A program made the position numbers and the translations under genes. DNA of 30,247 nt from Geobacter sp. (lineage in GTDB: Bacteria; Desulfobacterota; Desulfuromonadia; Geobacterales; Geobacteraceae), in NCBI GenBank assembly GCA_003857395.1, contig RPRC01000109.1:1-30247 (forward strand). Reading direction: 5' to 3'. Below are positions 23,678-30,247 of the stretch, piece by piece (the stretch's first letter is position 1; each line of letters opens with the position of its first letter). Below the pieces are notes generated by a model. It was not told where the DNA came from, did not search any database, and saw nothing but the letters and a program-made list of their open reading frames with translations.

Positions 23678-24056
23678 GGGCAAGCAACTCCTCTTCGTAG
23701 TTCATGAGTTTTCTGGTGAGTTTCAAGGCCTGGTAGTAGTCACAGGCAAGTATTTGTTCACTGATCTTCTCGATGTAAGGTTTCGTGCTGGGTGCGGCGG
23801 CAAGAATATCACTCGCTAATTCCCAGTATCTTTTGTGGTATTCAACCAGTTTCTCGCTGTCGATGTACATGAGCTGAATCATGAAATAGACACGCCGTGA
23901 GGGTGAATTAGCCTCATCCTCAGTCAATATGTCCTTCTGACGGAGGATCGGAACATTATTCTCAACAACAAATTCTGAAGTTCTCGGGCCATTCTTGATT
24001 ACGGCCTTTCCTACGAGCACCTTCTCTTCAGGCTTCAGACGGAGCTTCAATGACAT
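23661..24056 (-). CDS. flbT: FlbT, post-transcriptional flagellin regulator
   Basis: 131 residues with GAGGG nine bases before the ATG. Family features: SLKLRLKPEEKVLVGKAVI at the N-terminus, then VVENNVPILRQKDILTEDEA and RRVYFMIQLMYID, which match FlbT ('L.L.pgE...ngAvi', 'apiLRekDiL..eeA', 'R.yf..Q.mY'). FlbT is known to bind flagellin mRNA leaders in Caulobacter and reduce its stability or translation. A flagellin chaperone-like role has also been proposed. Its location 3' of flagellin and 5' of flaF matches the alphaproteobacterial arrangement. The structured flagellin leader at 25675-25817 is a natural candidate target. Confidence 0.88.
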   Translation of the reverse strand: MSLKLRLKPEEKVLVGKAVIKNGPRTSEFVVENNVPILRQKDILTEDEANSPSRRVYFMIQLMYIDSEKLVEYHKRYWELASDILAAAPSTKPYIEKISEQILACDYYQALKLTRKLMNYEEELLAHVKSI

Positions 24057-24074
24057 GGCTTCTACCCTCTTTTA

Positions 24075-24665
24075 TCACGTAACGGCTTGATAAAGTTCAG
24101 TTCTTCCCTCACCGAGACTGATCTGCACTTCATTCAGATTTCCTACGGCACGCCGGACCTGAGAGTCAGATGATGTCTCATCAAGCGCCGGAATTGCCTC
24201 GGCAACCTTCTGCGTGTCGGTAAAATCCAGCTTTCCCCAGAGCTTCTGGTTGTTTTCGTAAACCGGTGCCGGTGGCTTGGGGAAGGTCATTTTCTCAATT
24301 TGCTTGCGTAACGAAATGTAGCTCATAAGGAGGTCTTTCCGTTCAGCACTGTCCATCGTGAAAGGCGGAAAATTCTTGACGATCGTTTCGAGCCGTTCTT
24401 TCATTTTCACTGTAACGTTCGACACCTCTTGCAAAGCCTTGTCTGTTTCCCTGATAGCTGTCGCAAAAAGATTCTTTTCTTCGTTGACGCTGCCCAGTTT
24501 ATCCATGGTGGGAGAAGATCGCTGCAGTGAGACGGAAACCGTATCTCCTCCAGCCCCTTGTACCGACTTTTTTTTCTGCTCGTCGGGTGCTTGATGGTAA
24601 GCCATGCGAAGCGAGTCCTGAACAGGGACCACCTTATCAATTACACGAATCGGGTCAGCTGACAT
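24075..24665 (-). CDS. Uncharacterised flagellin-linked protein
   Basis: 196 residues, with AAGGGG ahead of the ATG. No family name can be given confidently. The N-terminal ~50 residues look disordered and end in a DTVSVSLQRSSP segment similar in style to FlaG/FlgM-type 'D.V.lS' stretches. Residues about 60-140 are charged and helical: NLFATAIRETDKALQEVS, then KMKERLETIVKNFPPF and a Pro-rich FPKPPAPVYENN. The end is rich in Glu and Leu. No signal peptide or membrane segment. It sits between flagellin and flbT with short spacings (85 and 18 bp), which suggests a role in flagellin expression, chaperoning or export. That role is inference from position. Confidence 0.8.
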   Translation of the reverse strand: MSADPIRVIDKVVPVQDSLRMAYHQAPDEQKKKSVQGAGGDTVSVSLQRSSPTMDKLGSVNEEKNLFATAIRETDKALQEVSNVTVKMKERLETIVKNFPPFTMDSAERKDLLMSYISLRKQIEKMTFPKPPAPVYENNQKLWGKLDFTDTQKVAEAIPALDETSSDSQVRRAVGNLNEVQISLGEGRTELYQAVT

Positions 24666-24692
24666 GTCGATACCCCTTCTTAACGATGGAAC

Positions 24693-24718
24693 GGGGAGGA
24701 GGGTTCTCCCCCCTCCCC
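24693..24718 (-). terminator. Strong hairpin after flagellin (attenuator or mRNA-stabilising)
   Basis: GGGGAGGAGGG and CCCCCCTCCCC pair over 11 bp with one mismatch, loop TTCT, in the 85 bp between the flagellin stop and the next gene. The T-rich side is on the + strand rather than after the stem in the direction of flagellin transcription. It therefore fits a partial terminator or a 3' stabilising structure better than a full stop. This would let flagellin be made in excess over flbT/flaF. Confidence 0.5.
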
Positions 24719-24750
24719 TTCCTTTTCTCCAAAGGACGGATCATTTGTTA

Positions 24751-25674
24751 CTAGAACAATCTCATGACCGCCTGAGCTGCCTGGGAAGCCATGCTCAAAG
24801 AGGTAACGCCGAGGTTCTGCTGCGTCTGCAGCATCAGCATGTTGGCGCCTTCTTCGTTCATATCGGCCAGCGTCAGGTTATCAGCACCAGTCTGGAGAGT
24901 GCTGATCATGCTGCTGGTAAAGTCCTGGCGATTGGTAACAACGCTCAGGTTGGACGACAGTTTGGAAGACTGGGTACGAAGTGTCGACAATGCGCCTTCC
25001 AGCTGGGTTGCAGTACTCTGAATAACAACTGTTGCCGTAGATGCTGCAGCGCCCGTAGCATTCCATGCTGTAGCACTCATACCCGCACCACCAACGGAGG
25101 TGCCGGTTGCTGAAGTTGTAGCCGTCCCACCTGAAGAAGCAGAACTGGTGATTGAAGCAGTATCAATGGTAAGGCCGGACGCAGTTGCATTGAAACCGTT
25201 GATACCAAGAGTAGCAGTGCCTGTAGCCTGACCGAATTCTACGGTCTGGTTCTGTGCATTGAGAAGATTTGTGCCGCGATATCCGGAATCGCTTGCAAGT
25301 TGTGAAATCTGCGTCATCAGTGTGTTGAAGGTTGATGCATAGTTTGCACGGTCGGTGGCGCTGCTGGTTGCTGCCGCAGACGATGCAACACCTTTCGCAG
25401 ACTCGATTAGCGATGTTATCGCCTTGATTCCTGAGTCAGCTGCCTTGACCATCTGAACTGCTTCAGCCATGCCGTCCTTACGGGCGGTGAGGTCGCTCGC
25501 ACGCTCCATATGAGACTGAGCTGCAAAGTAGTTGGTCGGGTTATCAAGTGGGGAGTTAACCTTCTTCCCGGTGGACAACCTCTGCTGAGTTGTGTTGATG
25601 AGGTCCGAAGTCTTCTGCAGTGATAAAAGGTTGTTCCGCATGCCTGAAGTTAAGGAAATGTCGTTGACTGCCAT
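24751..25674 (-). CDS. fliC: Flagellin
   Basis: 307 residues with AAAGGAG before the ATG. Conserved N-terminus: SLTSGMRNNLLSLQKTSDLI, TQQRLSTGKKVNSPLDNPTN (the D0/D1 helices). Conserved C-terminus: DFTSSMISTLQTGADNLTLA and NLGVTSLSMASQAAQAVMRL. The middle (about 140-222) is short and made mostly of Ser, Thr, Ala and Gly, the type of surface region that is O-glycosylated in other bacteria. The protein is secreted by the flagellar export system (no classical signal peptide). It is the first gene of a unit followed by a small unknown gene, flbT and flaF, and is flanked by glycosyltransferase genes. Its own sigma-28 promoter (25824-25850) gives a leader of about 140 nt. Confidence 0.96.
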   Translation of the reverse strand: MAVNDISLTSGMRNNLLSLQKTSDLINTTQQRLSTGKKVNSPLDNPTNYFAAQSHMERASDLTARKDGMAEAVQMVKAADSGIKAITSLIESAKGVASSAAATSSATDRANYASTFNTLMTQISQLASDSGYRGTNLLNAQNQTVEFGQATGTATLGINGFNATASGLTIDTASITSSASSGGTATTSATGTSVGGAGMSATAWNATGAAASTATVVIQSTATQLEGALSTLRTQSSKLSSNLSVVTNRQDFTSSMISTLQTGADNLTLADMNEEGANMLMLQTQQNLGVTSLSMASQAAQAVMRLF

Positions 25675-25817
25675 GAGTTGTTACTCCTTTCTGGATGACT
25701 GTACGGCATTCTTGCCGTTTTAGTGTGCGCTGCATTCGGCAGCTGGCAACTCTCAGGAAAGGCCTTTTTTACCTTGTCCCCCTTTCGGCGGCAGGTTTTT
25801 CCCTCGCGCTGCATTTA
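25675..25817 (-). promoter_or_regulatory. Structured 5' leader of flagellin mRNA
   Basis: The 140-nt leader is unusually long. It holds two small hairpins: 25729-25743 (GCTGC/GCAGC stem) and 25703-25718 (ACGGCA/TGCCGT stem with a 4-nt loop), the latter about 28 bases before the ATG. It also has a 10-bp direct repeat, GCGCTGCATT on the + strand, at 25806-25815 and 25727-25736, and the ribosome-binding site AAAGGAG. A Gly/Cys-free ORF is not visible in it. The hairpin near the ribosome-binding site is a candidate FlbT-responsive element; no binding site is proven. Confidence 0.5.
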
Positions 25818-25823
25818 TAAAAC

Positions 25824-25850
25824 TTATCGTTCCTTTCAGAAAAAACTTTA
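25824..25850 (-). promoter_or_regulatory. Sigma-28 (FliA) promoter of flagellin
   Basis: On the - strand: TAAAGTTT, 11 bases, then AACGATAA. The -35 octamer is identical to the enterobacterial FliA consensus, the spacing is exact, and the -10 matches GCCGATAA at six of eight bases. Predicted start is about 25817. The first three bases of the -35 are the TAA stop of the upstream 945-residue gene, so the promoter overlaps the end of that gene. Confidence 0.85.
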
Positions 25851-28685
25851 GGAATAATTTACCAACCTGGATTCTTCTTTTCCAGCAACCGGAACAATGG
25901 CAACCGTCCGCAGATCAAGGAAACGGGAAAAAAGGTCCCACGCCGGCTCACCCGCGCCAGGACGCCAAGAATCAAAGTCCTGAGCGAAGATCCTCGGTCG
26001 GTCAGCATCAGCGTCAAGAGTTTCCCGGAAGGCAGTCTCAACCACGGCAGGATCTATATCCTTAACGCAATGGGGACGGGAATAAGTGCACTGCCAATTA
26101 CAGCCGTAACATGTCAAAGGAAGACAGGCGACGGAAGTTAACGGTGAATAGGGGAAAAACCTGCCGAAATGTCCGCCCCAGAGCAATACCACATGGGGGG
26201 TCCCCACAGCACAGGCGATGTGAGCAGTTCCGGTGTCAGCACCGATTCCAATCCTGCAGCGTCGGATAATTGCTGCGGTCTGGCGGATGGTTGTCTCACC
26301 GGCAGCATTGACTCCTTGCACGCTCAACTCACTGAGAAGCAGGTTGTTGAGGTCACGTTCCCCTTCACCACCGAACATGATCACCGAAAAACCATTTTGC
26401 CTTAGTGAAGCATTGAGAGCCTCGGGATAGCGCTCATAAAACTTGCCCGCCCATTGACCTGAAGGGTAGCAAGCCACCGTTTTTTGAGGATCGAGTCCAT
26501 GGCGTGAGAAAAAATCGTCAGCAAAACGTTCGTCTTCTGAAGTTGTCCAGACAAGAGGTTGCAACGCCGGTGCAGAGATTCCAAGTCCCTGAAGGAAATC
26601 GCGATGTCGTTCCATCTCTGATTTCAGAGCCCCTTCTGTGGAGATAATCCGGGTGTAAGCGGTGTTGTTCTCATCTCTAAGGTTGCCCCTGATATTGCTT
26701 TCATCACCATGCAAGGCAATCCGCTCAGATGCAAAAGAGCCGATAGCAAAAAAGTCGGTCAATGCTTCGCGGGAATACACAGAATTCAGGGTCAGGTCGG
26801 CATTTAGAGCTTGGATCTGTTCAAGAATCTGCTGGCGATATGCTTCTTCGTGAGAAGCTTTCCACCAATTGAATGAAATAATCTGATCGACAAAAAGTGA
26901 AGCTTGGTATAGTTGAGCAACCCGTTCCTGGCAAAGCACGGTAATTCTTGCGCCTGGATAGCACGTCCTGATATGGGGCAGCATCGCCGATGCCAGAACA
27001 TTGTCACCGATTGCGTCTGTCCGGATCCAGAGTATCTCCTTCGGGGCAGCATCGAAAATGGTTTCCCCTGCGTACTTGTCCACCTGGGCTGCGTCTCTGA
27101 CCCAGGAAAAATAATCTCTCAGCATCACGGGGAAATTTTTCACTTTCTGCAGGTTACGCCATTGCTCAACCGCACCGTGGTAGCCGTAGTACACCTCTTT
27201 GAAACGGATCTGGCCTTCGGTTGCATAGGCGTAATGGTGAAAAACCAGGCCTTTTTCCACCGTTGCGGTATGCATGAATGGGTTGATGGTGGCAACGTCA
27301 ATCGCCACTCCACCCATCTGGCGCATAAGACGGGGAGGCTCATGGGCCAACCAGCGGTCGCCCGGCCTGAAGCGCCAGGTCCTCAGCCACTCGTTTCCAA
27401 GGTGGTTTCCGTACGTATTAACTGTGGTTGTAACCAGAGTGGGCCCCACAAAAAATTGACAGAGGTAAAAAGCTGCACTTTTTTCGGGGGCCTGTACAAA
27501 TAGTTCCCTGGCCGCGGCAATTTGCTCTACTGTCCAGATTTCATCTACATCCACCTGCCACAACAAACATTCTTCCGTAACAGTCTCGAGCGGTGCCTGA
27601 ACCATTTCCAGCTTACCGTCCCAGAACACGCCCTGTTTCTTGCGGTACACCGTCACCTGATCGGGATATTTCCGCGCGAGGTCATCCAGGTACTCACTGG
27701 TACCGTCGTTGCTGAGTCCGTTCCTGTGCAGGGAATCATCAATACGGCCCCCATTGGCAAGGCTCCAGGCAGTATCATGTTTCAAGGCCGCGACACCCTC
27801 GATAATATGCCAGTGCCAGGTAAAGGGAAGCTTTTCGAAGGTGCTGATATGTTTTTCAATGAAAGGCTTACCGTTCAGGACGATAGTAAAAAAATGAACG
27901 GGCAAATTTCTCGGAGAAAGAACGTCAGACATGAGCGGCATGGCGGTCTGGATGTTTTCTCCCCCGGGCGAAATGACTGAATGTTGCTTCGACCTTTCGT
28001 TCAAGCGAAAGACCGCATAGCCGTTCCTCAGCGACCAGTTTTCCGCGACCAAAACATAATTGTCATCAAACTTCAGTCGTCGGTAATTGAAATAGTTCTT
28101 GTAGGCATTCACATCGTCAAGAATGATAATAAGCGCGCCGTACACTTCTTCCAATTCAGCCGAGCCGGTAAATTCCGACCCGTCAATCAAAACCAGATCA
28201 AAAGTCTCAATGCCGTTTTCACGCTTGATCTTCTGAATTCCGTCACTGGAAACTCCCGAACCGCTGACGTATTCCTTGTCCTGGCGCAACCACCCCAGAA
28301 CCATTTCAAGAGGGTAATTGTTAAGTGCGGTTCCCACGCCGGAATAAAAGGCCGCCACATCCTGTTCGGTAGGAAACTTGTCGAGCGGAACGGAAGAAAC
28401 ATTATAACATTTGACAAAACCGAGGTCTTTATACGTATCGCGTAATGTCCCAAAACGCGCTCGGGAAATTTCCATGCAAAAGAGACGGGGGCTATTCGGA
28501 TTGCCCTGTAAACCCGTCACAAAGGCCTCGGTACTTCCTCCCCCTGATGACGAACCTATCTCCAGCACATTGGTGATATTTTCCTCACGGGCCAACTTCT
28601 GGATCATGAAATAGAATTCATCATTTTTTATCTCAGGGGGAATAATCACATCGAGTTCAGAGTGAAAAGAATCCGCTTTATCCAT
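25848..28685 (-). CDS. Methyltransferase - glycosyltransferase - GT9 fusion
   Basis: 945 residues from the ATG at 28685 (AAGGA eight bases ahead; an upstream in-frame start at 28721 lacks one). The N-terminal ~230 residues form a Rossmann methyltransferase-like domain (NVLEIGSSSGGGSTEAFV, FDLVLIDGSEFTGSAE). The middle (about 265-545) looks like a GT-A-type transferase with WQVDVDEIW giving a DxD-like acidic motif. The C-terminal third (about 550-880) is a GT9/heptosyltransferase: ILWIRTDAIGDNVLASAMLP, IGIGADTGTAHIACAVGTP, and a Cys-rich end (CYGCNWQC). It lies directly upstream of flagellin and probably helps build its glycan. The middle-domain family is the least certain assignment. Confidence 0.82.
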   Translation of the reverse strand: MDKADSFHSELDVIIPPEIKNDEFYFMIQKLAREENITNVLEIGSSSGGGSTEAFVTGLQGNPNSPRLFCMEISRARFGTLRDTYKDLGFVKCYNVSSVPLDKFPTEQDVAAFYSGVGTALNNYPLEMVLGWLRQDKEYVSGSGVSSDGIQKIKRENGIETFDLVLIDGSEFTGSAELEEVYGALIIILDDVNAYKNYFNYRRLKFDDNYVLVAENWSLRNGYAVFRLNERSKQHSVISPGGENIQTAMPLMSDVLSPRNLPVHFFTIVLNGKPFIEKHISTFEKLPFTWHWHIIEGVAALKHDTAWSLANGGRIDDSLHRNGLSNDGTSEYLDDLARKYPDQVTVYRKKQGVFWDGKLEMVQAPLETVTEECLLWQVDVDEIWTVEQIAAARELFVQAPEKSAAFYLCQFFVGPTLVTTTVNTYGNHLGNEWLRTWRFRPGDRWLAHEPPRLMRQMGGVAIDVATINPFMHTATVEKGLVFHHYAYATEGQIRFKEVYYGYHGAVEQWRNLQKVKNFPVMLRDYFSWVRDAAQVDKYAGETIFDAAPKEILWIRTDAIGDNVLASAMLPHIRTCYPGARITVLCQERVAQLYQASLFVDQIISFNWWKASHEEAYRQQILEQIQALNADLTLNSVYSREALTDFFAIGSFASERIALHGDESNIRGNLRDENNTAYTRIISTEGALKSEMERHRDFLQGLGISAPALQPLVWTTSEDERFADDFFSRHGLDPQKTVACYPSGQWAGKFYERYPEALNASLRQNGFSVIMFGGEGERDLNNLLLSELSVQGVNAAGETTIRQTAAIIRRCRIGIGADTGTAHIACAVGTPHVVLLWGGHFGRFFPYSPLTSVACLPLTCYGCNWQCTYSRPHCVKDIDPAVVETAFRETLDADADRPRIFAQDFDSWRPGAGEPAWDLFSRFLDLRTVAIVPVAGKEESRLVNYS

Positions 28686-28785
28686 GATATTTTTCCTTTT
28701 TTGTAACTTCAAGAACAGCAAAAAAACAGTTAACTATATCCAAATACTTAACCAAGTAGTTTTACGTTTGTGACATAAGATTTTC

Positions 28786-30000
28786 TCACCTAAAGGGCCA
28801 ACTACGATCACTGTCATAGTGAAGCTGGTTATTACGACGGCGATTCAGTTGCCAACAAACCCCTTTGTCGCTAGCCATCACATCAGATCTGGTTTCTTCG
28901 CTTTGGTATTGTTTAAAAAATACGGGCATCCCTGGAATCAAGCTTTGGATGTCTTTATTTGTCCTCCAAATCTTTGCCGAGATATCAAGATAACCATAGT
29001 TAGCAAGCAATATGACATACTTTGCCAAGCGTTCTGGCGAGAAAGAATGAAGCTCATTTTCACGTCTGCCAAATAATGCATCACCAAAAATAATCTGCCC
29101 TCTCGCTTCCCCACCATAGGATGGGCGAGTTTGAAACACACGGTTAAGATAAAATAATTCAAACCCCTTGTCATACATGAAGCGGGCCACATCATGAAAC
29201 AAAGGCTGCCCTTCATACATCTCGATAAATTCGACTTCAACTTCTACAAACAGTGCATTAGTCAGTGCGGAGGGACTTGCCTGAAGGATTTCCAACTCTG
29301 ACCCCTGAGTATCAAGTTTCAGGAAATCCGGGAATTTCAGCCTCTCATGGGCAATAATACTATCAAGGGTAGCCCCTTCAACTTGGACTACTCTTTCAAT
29401 CACAAGGTCAGGATTAAATTCATGATGAAAACGTTTACCCGGCTTGTAACGAGAACTCTCACCAGCATTCCGGTAGAGATAAAACTCTACCGGTCCGTTC
29501 ATTTTTCCAACATAATAGGGAAAGATACTGTACTGGGAAAATGAATCGGTTGTATCATTTTTCAATCGTTTGCATTCATCACGGTCCGCGTCGAAGCCGT
29601 AATACACAAGGTGCTGCCTCAGACTTTCCAATTCCCCAATGGAGTTTCCGCGAGCTCCAATATCTGCAACAACAATCGGATTACGATCGAGAAAATCATG
29701 AACTGGCGAGATATCATCCAACATCCAATTCAAATTATAGGGCAACACTGCGCTGTAATGTGAGGGATACCTCTTGAAAGCATCAAGAAGCATCCGATCG
29801 GCCAGCGAGGGTGATCCCTGCACGGTCACAGCTCCTTCAACTTGTTTAAGCAAGTATGGTGCAACAGGGTTTTGTGGTTGAACTGAAATAATCTTTCTGT
29901 AAAGTTCCTCTGCCTCTGCCAATTTTCCATTTTTTTGAAAATCAATTGCAGCAGCAAACATCTTGTCGAGCATGGCAGTCAATTGCACGCTGTCATCCAT
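28786..30000 (-). CDS. TPR - FkbM-family methyltransferase
   Basis: 404 residues; a GAGGGGGCAAGA purine stretch precedes the ATG. Residues about 11-44 form one TPR unit (AAAIDFQKNGKLAEAEELYR). From about 108 the FkbM-type methyltransferase is visible: VADIGARGNSIGE as the SAM loop, YYGFDADRDECKRL, and FLKLDTQGSELEIL, the hallmark 'lKiDvEG.E...l' block with Gln for Glu. FkbM enzymes methylate hydroxyls on sugars and polyketides. Here sugar O-methylation of the flagellin glycan is likely. The TPR may dock it to a protein partner. The C-terminal ~90 residues have no recognised domain. It lies 39 bp after the GT41 stop and 100 bp before the next gene. Confidence 0.87.
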   Translation of the reverse strand: MDDSVQLTAMLDKMFAAAIDFQKNGKLAEAEELYRKIISVQPQNPVAPYLLKQVEGAVTVQGSPSLADRMLLDAFKRYPSHYSAVLPYNLNWMLDDISPVHDFLDRNPIVVADIGARGNSIGELESLRQHLVYYGFDADRDECKRLKNDTTDSFSQYSIFPYYVGKMNGPVEFYLYRNAGESSRYKPGKRFHHEFNPDLVIERVVQVEGATLDSIIAHERLKFPDFLKLDTQGSELEILQASPSALTNALFVEVEVEFIEMYEGQPLFHDVARFMYDKGFELFYLNRVFQTRPSYGGEARGQIIFGDALFGRRENELHSFSPERLAKYVILLANYGYLDISAKIWRTNKDIQSLIPGMPVFFKQYQSEETRSDVMASDKGVCWQLNRRRNNQLHYDSDRSWPFR

Positions 30001-30039
30001 TCTTGCCCCCTCAATCAGGAATTGAACAAATATATATTG

Positions 30040-30247
30040 CTACATTCTCTTCAGCCGACTACGCCACATCTCCAAATACACACTTTCCAATTCCAGAACA
30101 AATCCCTTACCGTCACTAAGGGGTGAGTAGCGCATCTTCTCCCTGAGCCCATTTCTCAGGACTTTCAGGAGTTCCGGACGGTTCGCCAGATACTCGGCAA
30201 TTTCCACACATTCGTCCGCACCTTTCGCAACCAGCGCATCGAGCCCG
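30040..30247 (-). CDS. C-terminal end of an SPINDLY/OGT-type (GT41) glycosyltransferase (5' end outside window)
   Basis: The frame runs in from the right edge and stops at TAG 30042-30040, giving 68 visible residues. The pattern GLDALVAKGADECVEIAEYL, then RNGLREKMRYSPLSDG and VYLEMWRSRL, matches the C-terminal helices of bacterial GT41 proteins ('GLpeLva.d..eYv.iA..La', 'lR..LR.rm..SPL.D', 'YR.MW'). GT41 enzymes add N-acetylglucosamine or another sugar to Ser/Thr of proteins and normally have N-terminal TPRs. Its position in the flagellin gene cluster makes it a candidate for the first glycosylation step. The catalytic part is not in the window. Confidence 0.75.
   Translation of the reverse strand, partial: GLDALVAKGADECVEIAEYLANRPELLKVLRNGLREKMRYSPLSDGKGFVLELESVYLEMWRSRLKRM

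Noticed and set aside
25741..25817. Cyclic-di-GMP (GEMM) riboswitch in the flagellin leader
   Set aside because: A GAAA tetraloop-like stretch and CCGCC/GGGGG resemble part of the fold, but the stem does not pair cleanly and the conserved GACGCAAAGCC-type element is missing.
30105..30135. Apparent frameshift in the GT41 C-terminus
   Set aside because: On recount the run is CCCC, and the frame is continuous through SPLSDGKGF to the stop.
1..30247. tRNA, rRNA, CRISPR array, integrase or IS transposase
   Set aside because: None seen by eye. The only repeats are the palindrome, the MITE-like element and short hairpins.

Overview
The window looks like a flagellin glycosylation and flagellin-regulation island of a motile Gram-negative bacterium. 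GC is near 50% outside one AT-rich block. The taxon cannot be fixed from sequence alone. The flbT/flaF pair beside flagellin is typical of Alphaproteobacteria. The GEMM-free long flagellin leader, sigma-54/sigma-28 promoters, giant TPR-glycosyltransferases and a CCCCCTTT/GTCATTCC foldback element would also suit Desulfobacterota (Desulfuromonas/Geobacter-like). I treat this as unresolved.

Left arm, + strand (1-22.9 kb). After the 3' end of a secreted/surface-type protein (1-458) comes a near-perfect sigma-54 promoter (499-514) and a 71-nt imperfect hairpin. These lead into a long run of same-strand genes. The first block (715 to about 7.7 kb) is strikingly AT-rich and encodes a DegT aminotransferase, a polysaccharide pyruvyl transferase, a WbqC protein, a formyltransferase and a 1327-residue GT2 / B12-radical-SAM / methyltransferase / GT2 fusion. 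Composition returns to about 55% GC inside that last ORF. The second block is a chain of overlapping genes: cupin, second DegT aminotransferase, methyltransferase, glycosyltransferase-methyltransferase fusion and NAD-sugar epimerase. A 1386-residue GT4 / Zn-ribbon methyltransferase / GT2 / GT2 / TPR protein follows after a 6-nt gap.

A second sigma-54 promoter (about 17.94 kb) precedes a duplicated-TPR gene. Sequence evidence says this gene was, or can be, one about 4.9-kb gene running to 22.9 kb (TPR-GT2-GT2-TPR-GT2-TPR). It is now split by two reading-frame breaks: a T9 homopolymer (19233-19241) and a TCGA site (20499-20502). A roughly 240-bp MITE-like foldback element supplies its stop codon.

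Right arm, - strand (23.26-30.25 kb), convergent with the left arm. In transcription order it holds the C-terminus of an SPINDLY/OGT-type (GT41) transferase, a TPR-FkbM methyltransferase, a methyltransferase-glycosyltransferase-GT9 fusion, flagellin, a small unrecognised flagellar protein, FlbT and FlaF. Flagellin has its own sigma-28 promoter, whose -35 element begins with the stop codon of the upstream gene, and a structured leader of about 140 nt. That is a plausible target for FlbT, known in Caulobacter to act on flagellin mRNA leaders.

Taken together: nucleotide-sugar tailoring genes (amination, possible N-formylation, pyruvylation, epimerisation) make unusual sugars. Multi-module glycosyltransferase-methyltransferase proteins assemble and methylate a glycan. 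The likely acceptor is the Ser/Thr/Ala-rich central part of the flagellin encoded next door. The acceptor assignment is inference from context.
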